From Chitinophagaceae bacterium (lineage in GTDB: Bacteria > Bacteroidota > Bacteroidia > Chitinophagales > Chitinophagaceae), in assembly GCA_003455235.1 (NCBI GenBank), contig DMRT01000169.1, positions 1-6,575 of the forward strand: a DNA stretch of 6,575 bases. Direction: 5' to 3'. Position numbers and translations under genes: made by a program. Each line of letters opens with the position of its first letter. Positions within the stretch are counted from its first letter, which is position 1. The notes below the pieces were generated by a model that did not search any database, was not told where the DNA came from, and worked only from the letters and a program-made list of their open reading frames with translations. Positions 1 through 5,491 of the stretch are shown here, one piece after another.

Positions 1-251
1 TCTCGCCAAACGGTGATGGACTGAACGATGTCTTCCGCCCGATCCCCGTTGGCATAAAGAGCACCGAATACTTCCGGGTATTCGACCGCTATGGCAAGCT
101 CGTATTCCAAACCAATAAGTGGCTGGAAGGATGGGACGGTATGTTCAAAGGCAAACAGGCGCTGGAAGGAACCTATGTGTGGACGATCAAAGGCCTGGAT
201 AAAAACGGACGAGTGATTGAAATGAAAGGAACGGTGATACTGGTGAGATAG
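1..251 (+). CDS. C-terminal fragment of a secreted protein with a gliding-motility-associated (type B T9SS sorting) domain
   Basis: Only the last 82 codons are in the window, read in the frame starting at base 3; the 5' end lies outside. The fragment opens with SPNGDGLNDVF, followed by EYFRVFDRYGKLVF, then GWDGMFKGK, EGTYVWTIKG and a final GTVILVR. This order (PNGDGxND, F-x-RxGxxVF, GWDG-x-xxGK, GTYxW, G-x-V-x-L-R at the very end) is the signature of the gliding-motility-associated C-terminal domain, also called the type B sorting domain of the type IX secretion system in Bacteroidota. In that family the domain directs a large protein across the outer membrane to the surface or medium. What the missing N-terminal part does cannot be told. 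The gene converges on the ligase gene to its right and is followed by a terminator. Confidence 0.88.
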   Translation, partial: SPNGDGLNDVFRPIPVGIKSTEYFRVFDRYGKLVFQTNKWLEGWDGMFKGKQALEGTYVWTIKGLDKNGRVIEMKGTVILVR

Positions 252-254
252 AAG

Positions 255-282
255 AAGTTTGAGGTTTGCGGTTTGAAGTTTC
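255..282. repeat. Four imperfect tandem 7-bp units (NNGTTTG)
   Basis: Directly after the stop codon of the left-edge gene there are four adjacent heptamers: AAGTTTG, AGGTTTG, CGGTTTG and AAGTTTC. The GTTT core is invariant and the first two bases vary. The tract is non-coding. It could be slippage-derived sequence or a remnant of a longer intergenic heptamer array; no function is implied by the sequence. Confidence 0.6.
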
Positions 283-367
283 GGAGCGCCATTGCGGGAG
301 GAACGACAAAACAATCGCCGATTAGTTCAAATGCCGTGTTTAATTCAAACTATTAGCACTGATTTTC

Positions 368-400
368 AGGCCGGAATAACATCCGGCCTTTTATTTTATT
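368..400 (+). terminator. Rho-independent terminator of the left-edge gene
   Basis: AGGCCGGA (368-375), loop ATAACA (376-381) and TCCGGCCT (382-389) form an 8-bp perfect GC-rich hairpin, followed on the plus strand by TTTTATTTTATT. This is a classical intrinsic terminator for plus-strand transcription. The hairpin starts right after the stop codon of the convergent minus-strand gene (391-393) and the T-rich tail overlaps that gene's last codons. On the minus strand the hairpin is followed by GAAAATC with no T-run, so it probably terminates that strand less well. Confidence 0.8.
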
Positions 401-1974
401 ACAGTTTCAGCATCCAGCACTTCAAAAGTGCGGGTATAAAACGAATACGCTTCTTCCGGCGATTCGCCGATGCACACCACGCCCATCTTCCCGTACTGCG
501 ATAAAGCGCCGATCATATGAAACATCACTCCTTTCTGTGCGGCCCCGTCAAAATGCAGTTCATGAAACATGGCAATGTCTATGAGGTCCTGCGGCGATAA
601 CCCTTTATAGCTGTCCCGCTGCAGGTTGTCAGAAGCATAGTAGTAGCGAACCTGTTTGCCGGGTGTTTCAAATACGCCGGTGGTTTCATCATAATGCCCG
701 TCGGTCAGAAACTGGAGCATCAAAAACGGGTGGGTGGTTCCTCCCTTGCGCAGGTTGATCTCGATGGCGTAATGCTTCCACCCTTCCGGTTCTTTCACCG
801 AAACAAAATCAATGCTGAAGCGGCCGAGCACACCTTCTTTTTTCAGTTCTTCTGCAATGCGTCTTGCCAGTACGGCAATTTCAGAACGATAAGCTTCATC
901 TGCCGGGAAATGAGCACCGACGAAAACCTGGCCGGTATCTCCTGTCAGCACCTGGTCGTGGGTGGAAATGATATCCACTTCACCCAGGGGGTTGATGCGG
1001 CACTGAACCGATGGAGAGGTTTTTTCTTTTCCTTCCATGAAGGCTTCCACGATGCCTTCCATCAGCCGGAATTTTTCGAGGAATGTTTCAATGCTGAGAT
1101 CACCGGCAACGGGCCGTATTTTCTTATCCAGGTTATGGTGAATCCAGTTGTACATTTCTTTTGCCGAAATGTGATCGGGGTATTCCAGTATGGCATTGCC
1201 ATCACCGGAAAAACCATCATTGAGTTTGATCACTGCCTTTTTCAGCTCCGGGTACATGTCTTTCAATGCCGCCACGGCATGCACAATGTCGTCATAGTGC
1301 TGCAGGTTCTCAGCGCCCGGCGGCATGTGAACACCTGCTTTCATAAAAACGCGGCGGCTCCCGCTCTTGGTTCCCAGGTACACAAGCGATGGATCGCACC
1401 CATAAATGGGAAGGGAGAGCCGCACGGCCAGCGTTCGTTCATAAGCCGTGGTATTGAAGCAGGCAATATGAGCCACGTGCCCGGCGGGAATGCTGTTTTT
1501 AATCCGTTCAATCAGCCGCGGCCGCTGCAGTATTTTTTGCGTAAGCGGTAATTGGGAAGAATCATAGCAACTCAATAATGTCAGGCGCTCCCGGGCATGA
1601 TAGCCGGTGATGCCCGGCAACAGGTGCAGGTAGTAGTCGATAATCACCTCGTCGATGGGCATGCTGCTTACATAAATCACCCGGGCCCTTGGCATCCGCA
1701 ACAGCATCAGCAAACAAAGCAGCCGCTCTTCATAATGCAGGGCTCCCTGCACTTTGGCCAGCACCTCCTGGTCGAGTGTAAGACTCGGAATCACCACTAT
1801 ACACTTGTTTGCATGGTTATCGGGAAAAAATAATTCAAACTGGCTGGCAAATCCTTCCTGTATTTTTTTAAACGCAAGCATCTCTTCTGCAGAGCCCGGG
1901 GCAGGCAGGCAGGAATGGCAATGGTCGAACAGAATGCGACCGGGCATGGTGGGTTGATCAGTATGAGCAGGCAT
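391..1974 (-). CDS. ATP-grasp ligase of the PGM1 peptide-ligase type
   Basis: The protein is 527 residues from ATG 1974. A GTG at 1992 would add six residues, but it overlaps the best promoter-like element, so the ATG is preferred. Three regions can be seen. The first (about 55-240) looks like the 'pre-ATP-grasp' domain, with IPSLTLDQEV, HYEERLL and YLGTKSGSR. The second (about 245-415) is the ATP-grasp domain: VIKLNDG with K250, glycine-rich FSGDGN (255-260), GIVEAF (307-312), SIDF with D389, and the metal-binding EIN (E405, N407) followed by LRKGGTTHPF. The third is a C-terminal domain with FHMIGALSQYGKMG (485-498) and IGESPEEA, as in PGM1, the pheganomycin peptide ligase. Family members use ATP to activate a carboxylate and join it to an amine. 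All catalytic motifs look intact. The gene is divergent from the amidotransferase gene. The substrate is unknown; the family call is from memory of motifs, not a search. Confidence 0.8.
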   Translation of the reverse strand: MPAHTDQPTMPGRILFDHCHSCLPAPGSAEEMLAFKKIQEGFASQFELFFPDNHANKCIVVIPSLTLDQEVLAKVQGALHYEERLLCLLMLLRMPRARVIYVSSMPIDEVIIDYYLHLLPGITGYHARERLTLLSCYDSSQLPLTQKILQRPRLIERIKNSIPAGHVAHIACFNTTAYERTLAVRLSLPIYGCDPSLVYLGTKSGSRRVFMKAGVHMPPGAENLQHYDDIVHAVAALKDMYPELKKAVIKLNDGFSGDGNAILEYPDHISAKEMYNWIHHNLDKKIRPVAGDLSIETFLEKFRLMEGIVEAFMEGKEKTSPSVQCRINPLGEVDIISTHDQVLTGDTGQVFVGAHFPADEAYRSEIAVLARRIAEELKKEGVLGRFSIDFVSVKEPEGWKHYAIEINLRKGGTTHPFLMLQFLTDGHYDETTGVFETPGKQVRYYYASDNLQRDSYKGLSPQDLIDIAMFHELHFDGAAQKGVMFHMIGALSQYGKMGVVCIGESPEEAYSFYTRTFEVLDAETVIK

Positions 1975-1991
1975 GTTTATCGTGCTGTTCA

Positions 1992-1999
1992 CAAATAGA
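1992..1999 (-). promoter_or_regulatory. Possible -7 promoter element of the ligase gene
   Basis: On the minus strand these bases read TCTATTTG, a seven-of-eight match to the Bacteroidota -7 element TAnnTTTG. Transcription would begin near 1988, about 14 bases before ATG 1974. No TTG stands at the expected -33 position, so the assignment is weak. It does argue against the upstream GTG (1990-1992) as the translation start. Confidence 0.35.
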
Positions 2000-2001
2000 T
2001 A

Positions 2002-2021
2002 AAAAAACCTGCGGGTTTTTT
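2002..2021. promoter_or_regulatory. Perfect 8-bp stem-loop with flanking A/T runs in the divergent spacer
   Basis: AAAAAACC (2002-2009), loop TGCG, GGTTTTTT (2014-2021) is a perfect dyad. Read on the minus strand it is A-run, CC-GG stem and seven Ts, the shape of a small intrinsic terminator, lying 28 bases before ATG 1974 of the ligase. If transcription of the ligase starts to its right, it would be a leader attenuator. If transcription starts at the -7-like element at 1992-1999, it lies inside the promoter and could be an operator. The stem has only two GC pairs, so strength is doubtful. Confidence 0.4.
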
Positions 2022-2152
2022 CTGAGGTTGGTCAGGTAAAAACAGGAAGCCCGTCATGTTATTAAAATAAATGCTGTTTTATAGGCCGATTAATTCACAA
2101 GGCGTTAATAAAATGTACCGGTTGCATAAAATAAGCTGATTTAAAAAATTGT

Positions 2153-2160
2153 TATGTTTG
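2153..2160 (+). promoter_or_regulatory. -7 promoter element immediately before the amidotransferase start
   Basis: TATGTTTG matches the Bacteroidota -7 consensus TAnnTTTG exactly and ends three bases before ATG 2164. With the usual spacing, transcription would start at about 2163-2166, giving a leaderless or nearly leaderless mRNA. The nearest upstream TTG (2122-2124) is 28 bases away, longer than the usual 17-23, so the -33 half is not convincing. It also argues against the in-frame TTG at 2149 as the start codon. Confidence 0.45.
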
Positions 2161-2163
2161 TAT

Positions 2164-3009
2164 ATGAACTTGACCGACAAGAAGGCCATCCGTGTTGCAA
2201 TTCTGGATCTCTACGAGGGTCATGCCAATCAGGGGATGCGCTGTATCCGTGAAATACTCAACCAGTTTGGTGAAGCCAATAATCTCGATCTTTCCTGGGA
2301 TGAATTTGATGTGCGGCTCGAAAAGCAGGCACCCGATCTCAGCTATGATATTTATATCTCCAGCGGCGGCCCCGGCAGTCCGCTCGAAAGCGAAGGCAGC
2401 GAATGGGAAAAAGTGTATTTCGGCTGGCTAAACAAGGTGGAAGCCTGGAACAACAACCCGGCCCATGTGCAGAAAAAACAGGTCTTCTTTATCTGCCATT
2501 CCTTCCAGCTGATCTGCCGTCATTATAACATTGCCCGGGTTACCAAACGCAGGAGTACGGCATTCGGTATTTTTCCCATGCACCTGCTTAGCGATGGAAA
2601 AACCGAGATGATCTTTAACGGGCTGAAGGATCCGTTTTATTCGGTAGACAGCCGCGACTACCAGGTGATTGAACCCAATCATAATAAACTCCGCCTGATG
2701 GGCGCTTCCATCCTGGCTATTGAAAAGGAACGACCGCATGTTCCGCTTGAACGTGCCGTAATGGCCATCCGCTTCAATGAGTACATGATCGGCACCCAGT
2801 TTCATCCCGAAGCCGATGCCATTGGTATGAGCCTGCACCTGCAGACCGACGAAAAAAAGAAAACCGTTATTGACAACTACGGGTTTGAAAAATGGCAATC
2901 CATGATCGATCACCTCAACGATCCTGAAAAGATCATGTGGACCTACGCTCACATCCTCCCCAATTTCTTATTCAGCGCCGTGGAAAGCCTGCAGCCGGTG
3001 GAAGTTTAA
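2164..3009 (+). CDS. Stand-alone class I glutamine amidotransferase
   Basis: The protein is 281 residues from ATG 2164. An in-frame TTG at 2149 would add five residues but overlaps the -7 promoter-like element. The class I (triad) glutaminase fold is indicated by YISSGGPGSP (GGPG at 68-71, the oxyanion-hole loop), the nucleophile region FICHSFQ with C111, and GTQFHPEAD with H214 and E216. So the Cys-His-Glu triad is complete. The elbow is unusual: the common G-x-C-x-G-x-Q reads F-I-C-H-S-F-Q. Known relatives either hydrolyse glutamine and pass ammonia to a synthetase, or cleave gamma-glutamyl amides as PuuD does. No synthetase domain is fused, and about 60 residues after the triad have no recognised motif. 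An ATP-grasp enzyme lies on each side, so either could be the partner; this is inference. It could be labelled 'GMP synthase-like', but it has no PP-loop ATPase domain and is not GuaA. Confidence 0.82.
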   Translation: MNLTDKKAIRVAILDLYEGHANQGMRCIREILNQFGEANNLDLSWDEFDVRLEKQAPDLSYDIYISSGGPGSPLESEGSEWEKVYFGWLNKVEAWNNNPAHVQKKQVFFICHSFQLICRHYNIARVTKRRSTAFGIFPMHLLSDGKTEMIFNGLKDPFYSVDSRDYQVIEPNHNKLRLMGASILAIEKERPHVPLERAVMAIRFNEYMIGTQFHPEADAIGMSLHLQTDEKKKTVIDNYGFEKWQSMIDHLNDPEKIMWTYAHILPNFLFSAVESLQPVEV

Positions 3010-3066
3010 ATCCTGCCTCCTTTTGTTTCATCCATAACAACAACAAAGGGGTGTGAAATGATTTTT

Positions 3067-3099
3067 TATGTTTATTTTTATTGGAGTCAATAAATAAAC
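3067..3099 (+). promoter_or_regulatory. Promoter-like element and inverted repeat before the permuted ATP-grasp gene
   Basis: TATGTTTA (3067-3074) is a seven-of-eight match to TAnnTTTG; no TTG lies at a proper -33 distance. Overlapping it, bases 3070-3083 and 3088-3099 pair as GTTTATT(TT)TATTG with CAATAAATAAAC: 12 pairs, one 2-base bulge and the loop GAGT. The dyad ends 11 bases before ATG 3111 and could be an operator or a leader hairpin. It is AT-rich, so chance is a real alternative. The GGAG in the loop is too far from ATG 3111 to be a ribosome binding site. Confidence 0.35.
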
Positions 3100-3110
3100 C
3101 CACCCCTGTC

Positions 3111-4301
3111 ATGGTAAAAGAACTCAGAGACAAATTCAACGCAGCTTTCACTAAAGAGAAATACGATGCCTACGAAGCAAAAATTGAAGCCCTGCACCCG
3201 GGGGCCCTTGATTTCCGCAATGCCGAAACGCCGGTCTTCATTCCAAAGGATTTTAAGGAGAAAATGCTGGGTGCCTGTGAAGACATTATTGACGTGATTA
3301 CTGATCCGAAATTTCTATCGCTTACCGACCGGGGCATTCCGGCTAATGTGAAAGTGCCGAGCGAAAACAGCCGTTCTGAGTTCATCGTATTCGACTTTGG
3401 TATTTGTGAAAACGACAAGGGCGAACTGGAACCGCAGCTCATAGAAATGCAGGGCTTCCCCACCCTGTATGGATTCCAGGCATTTCATTCGGAACTTACC
3501 GCCGACTATGCGGAATTGCCCGATACCTATTCGCCTTACCTGAATGGCTATACAAAAGAAACATATACGGCCCTGCTGAAAGAAATCATCGTAGGCGATC
3601 TTAACCCCGAAAATGTGATCCTCCTGGAGATATTTCCCGAACAGCAGAAAACAAGGATCGACTTTTACTGCACACAGCAACTTCTCGGCATCCCCATTGT
3701 TTGCCTTACCAAACTGATTGCAGAAGGAGATAAACTGTATTACATGAACAACGGGGTGAAAACACCCGTCAAACGTATTTACAACCGCCTTATCTTCGAT
3801 GACCTCCAGAAACAGGAAGGCCTGGGTGAGGTAGTGGACCTTACCAAACCATACGACGTGGAATGGGTGCCGCATCCCAACTGGTTTTACCGCATCAGTA
3901 AATTCACTCTCCCCTTCATACGCAACCCCTATGTGCCGCACACGTATTTCTTAAGTGAGCTGAAACAAGCGCCGGCCGACCTGGAGAATTATGTGCTGAA
4001 ACCGTTGTTCTCTTTTGCCGGCATGGGCGTGGTGATCGATGTTATGCAGGAAGATATTGATAAGGTTACCGACCCGGAGAACTGGATCCTGCAGCGTAAA
4101 GTAAAATACGCCGATGTGATCAAAACTCCCGACATCCCTGCCAAGGCGGAGATCCGGTTGTTCTATTTCTGGAAGAAAGGCTGGCCCCGGCCAAAAGCGG
4201 TGCACAACCTTGCCCGGCTAAGCAAGGGAAAGATGATCGGCACCCGGTATAATAAAGACAAGGAATGGGTGGGCGGCAATGTGGCGTTTTTTGAAAAATA
4301 A
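3111..4301 (+). CDS. Probable circularly permuted ATP-grasp ligase (glutathionylspermidine-synthase-like)
   Basis: The protein is 396 residues from ATG 3111. An in-frame TTG at 3081 would add ten, but it sits in the promoter-like dyad. It carries no signal peptide or membrane segment. Features suggesting a circularly permuted ATP-grasp fold are LIEMQGFPTLYGFQ (E112, Q114), which resembles the N-terminal 'LxEyNaDtPt' metal-binding strand of glutathionylspermidine synthases; RIYNRL (222-227); YVLKPLFSFAGMGV (K297, then a glycine loop), which resembles their 'KPxxxxEGxxV' nucleotide-binding segment; NWILQRK; AEIRLFYFW (E347, R349); and a final GGNVAFF with N390. Such enzymes form amide bonds using ATP. 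The expected N in the first motif is Q here, and the loop has SFAG where the family has REG. The gene is 101 bases downstream of the amidotransferase and 48 upstream of the CHAD-like gene, so it may share their mRNA. The fold is inferred from motif order only; it could equally be annotated as hypothetical. Confidence 0.6.
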   Translation: MVKELRDKFNAAFTKEKYDAYEAKIEALHPGALDFRNAETPVFIPKDFKEKMLGACEDIIDVITDPKFLSLTDRGIPANVKVPSENSRSEFIVFDFGICENDKGELEPQLIEMQGFPTLYGFQAFHSELTADYAELPDTYSPYLNGYTKETYTALLKEIIVGDLNPENVILLEIFPEQQKTRIDFYCTQQLLGIPIVCLTKLIAEGDKLYYMNNGVKTPVKRIYNRLIFDDLQKQEGLGEVVDLTKPYDVEWVPHPNWFYRISKFTLPFIRNPYVPHTYFLSELKQAPADLENYVLKPLFSFAGMGVVIDVMQEDIDKVTDPENWILQRKVKYADVIKTPDIPAKAEIRLFYFWKKGWPRPKAVHNLARLSKGKMIGTRYNKDKEWVGGNVAFFEK

Positions 4302-4349
4302 GTTCCCGGTGAATTAAACATTGATCTGTGAATAATTAATTAAGCCAAT

Positions 4350-5345
4350 ATGAAAAACGGTGAGCCCAGGTTTGAGTACTACCTCAACCAATTGGATACC
4401 CTCCTCTCAAAATCTTCGAAACAAAAGAACCCGGCGCTCTGGCTTTACCAGAACAATGCCCGAACGCCGCTGTTCATGCTGGAGGGACTGGCAAAGCTGT
4501 ATGCCGGCATTCACAACAAAAAGAAGTTCACCAAAATAAAAGCGCACTTTAAATCACTGGAAGACGCCATCGGGCAGATTGATTACTATGATGCGTTTGC
4601 AAAAGAATTTACTGCGGCTAAAAAGATACCAAAGGAAATTGTAACCTACCTGCAGGCGCAAACCCGGGAGAAGATTCAAAGCCTTAACGAAATGCTGGTG
4701 GAAAACGACTGGATGAACACAGCGAAAAGCCGTACCGGTAAAATAAGAAAGAAACTGCGCAAGGCCGACTGGCTGGATGAGCAGGAAGAAGTAAAGGGTA
4801 TTCACGATTTTTATGCAGTCTCCATTCACAGCATCCTGGAATTTGTGAACCAGAAAAATTTTCATTTCGATAACGTGGAGAAAGACCTGCACGAGCTGCG
4901 CCGCATGATACGCTGGCTGAGCATTTACCCGCAGGCACTGAAAGGATGCGTGCAGCTAAGCCAGTCAAAGAAGCCGGCTAAAGCCCTGCAAAAATACCTG
5001 ACCAAAGACATCACCGGTTCACCATATAACGTGATGCCCGATGCCGGCAATAACCGGTGTTTCCTGCTGCTGGACAAGAACCGCTTTTACGCCCTCAGCT
5101 GGATGATAGCCGAACTGGGCAAACTAAAAGACAATGGGCTGCGGGTGGAAGTGATCAAGGAAGCACTGATGCAGGCGTCCTCCCTGAAAGAAACAGCTGC
5201 CCTTGCCAAAGCCTGGCAGCTGGCCGGCCCCAAACAGCTCAGTATTCAGCAGGTGCTCGACAAAGCGGAAGACCTTGTCAGAACGTTTTGCCGGGAAAAA
5301 AACCTCGAATCGCTGATTGCCGGAACCGCTTCCGTAAAAAAATAA
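4350..5345 (+). CDS. Basic all-helical protein, possibly CHAD-domain-like
   Basis: The protein is 331 residues, lysine-rich, with no signal peptide or membrane segment, and appears helical throughout. It resembles a CHAD (conserved histidine alpha-helical) domain with two four-helix halves. The second half holds DLHELRRMIRWLSIYPQAL (H181, R184, R185, R188), close to the CHAD helix H-x-x-R-(K/R)-x-x-(K/R). The first half has NARTPLFMLEGLAKLY (36-51) followed by FKSLEDAIGQIDYYDAF, which matches the following CHAD helices in position, but the first-half histidine is absent. CHAD proteins bind inorganic polyphosphate through basic residues and are often near CYTH phosphatases; no CYTH gene is seen here. 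The start ATG 4350 follows the ATP-grasp gene by 48 bases with no promoter visible, which suggests one operon. The similarity is judged by eye, so a plain hypothetical protein remains possible. Confidence 0.5.
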   Translation: MKNGEPRFEYYLNQLDTLLSKSSKQKNPALWLYQNNARTPLFMLEGLAKLYAGIHNKKKFTKIKAHFKSLEDAIGQIDYYDAFAKEFTAAKKIPKEIVTYLQAQTREKIQSLNEMLVENDWMNTAKSRTGKIRKKLRKADWLDEQEEVKGIHDFYAVSIHSILEFVNQKNFHFDNVEKDLHELRRMIRWLSIYPQALKGCVQLSQSKKPAKALQKYLTKDITGSPYNVMPDAGNNRCFLLLDKNRFYALSWMIAELGKLKDNGLRVEVIKEALMQASSLKETAALAKAWQLAGPKQLSIQQVLDKAEDLVRTFCREKNLESLIAGTASVKK

Positions 5346-5424
5346 TTTTTTTTCATTAGTGCACCCGTTTACAAAGCTGTCAGGCTGGGTTTCAAACCGG
5401 TACACTCTTCTTTTTCAACAGCTG

Positions 5425-5454
5425 TTGGTTTTTATTTATTCTCCCCTATCTTTA
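5425..5454 (+). promoter_or_regulatory. Bacteroidota-type promoter of the outer-membrane protein gene
   Basis: TTGG at 5425-5428 (-33 element) is followed, 19 bases after TTG, by TATCTTTA (5447-5454), a seven-of-eight match to the -7 element TAnnTTTG. Spacing and sequence both fit the Bacteroidota primary sigma factor consensus. Transcription is expected to begin at about 5458-5460, roughly 32 bases before ATG 5492. This is the best-formed promoter in the window. Confidence 0.6.
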
Positions 5455-5456
5455 CC

Positions 5457-5480
5457 AATATTTAGCCAAGACTAAATATT
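5457..5480. promoter_or_regulatory. Perfect 9-bp inverted repeat at the predicted transcription start
   Basis: AATATTTAG (5457-5465), spacer CCAAGA, CTAAATATT (5472-5480) is a perfect dyad beginning three bases after the -7 element. It would either form a hairpin at the extreme 5' end of the mRNA, a known way of protecting a transcript, or serve as an operator for a dimeric repressor covering the start site. It is not followed by a T-run, so it is not a terminator. Confidence 0.5.
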
Positions 5481-5491
5481 ATTTTAGAGTT

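Noticed and set aside
292..504. Small plus-strand open frame (70 codons) in the left spacer
   Set aside because: It runs through the terminator hairpin and into the 3' end of the convergent ligase gene, and its product has no recognisable feature.
694..1551. Long plus-strand open frame (285 codons) opposite the ligase gene
   Set aside because: It is antisense to a gene with clear ATP-grasp motifs, and its translation is rich in Phe, His and Cys with no recognisable domain, as expected for a shadow frame.
2039..2080. AAAACAG and CTGTTTT inverted repeat in the divergent spacer
   Set aside because: Seven bases with a 28-base gap in AT-rich DNA is expected by chance, and it has no relation to a promoter element.
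2164..3009. Reading the amidotransferase as GMP synthase (GuaA) or the small subunit of carbamoyl-phosphate or anthranilate synthase
   Set aside because: No ATP pyrophosphatase domain or matching large subunit is present, and the elbow FICHSFQ differs from the forms in those enzymes.
3315..3941. Minus-strand open frame (208 codons) opposite the permuted ATP-grasp gene
   Set aside because: The composition is that of a complementary-strand shadow and no motif is visible; the plus frame explains the region.
5321..5353. Terminator after the CHAD-like gene: small stem CGGAA/TTCCG then A7 and T8
   Set aside because: The 5-bp stem is inside the last codons and separated from the T-run by about 11 bases; the A7/T8 pairing has no GC. 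It may end transcription weakly but is not a standard terminator.
5359..5415. GTGCACC and GGTACAC pairing followed by TCTTCTTTTTC as an alternative terminator
   Set aside because: The arms have a mismatch and are 33 bases apart, so pairing could easily be by chance.
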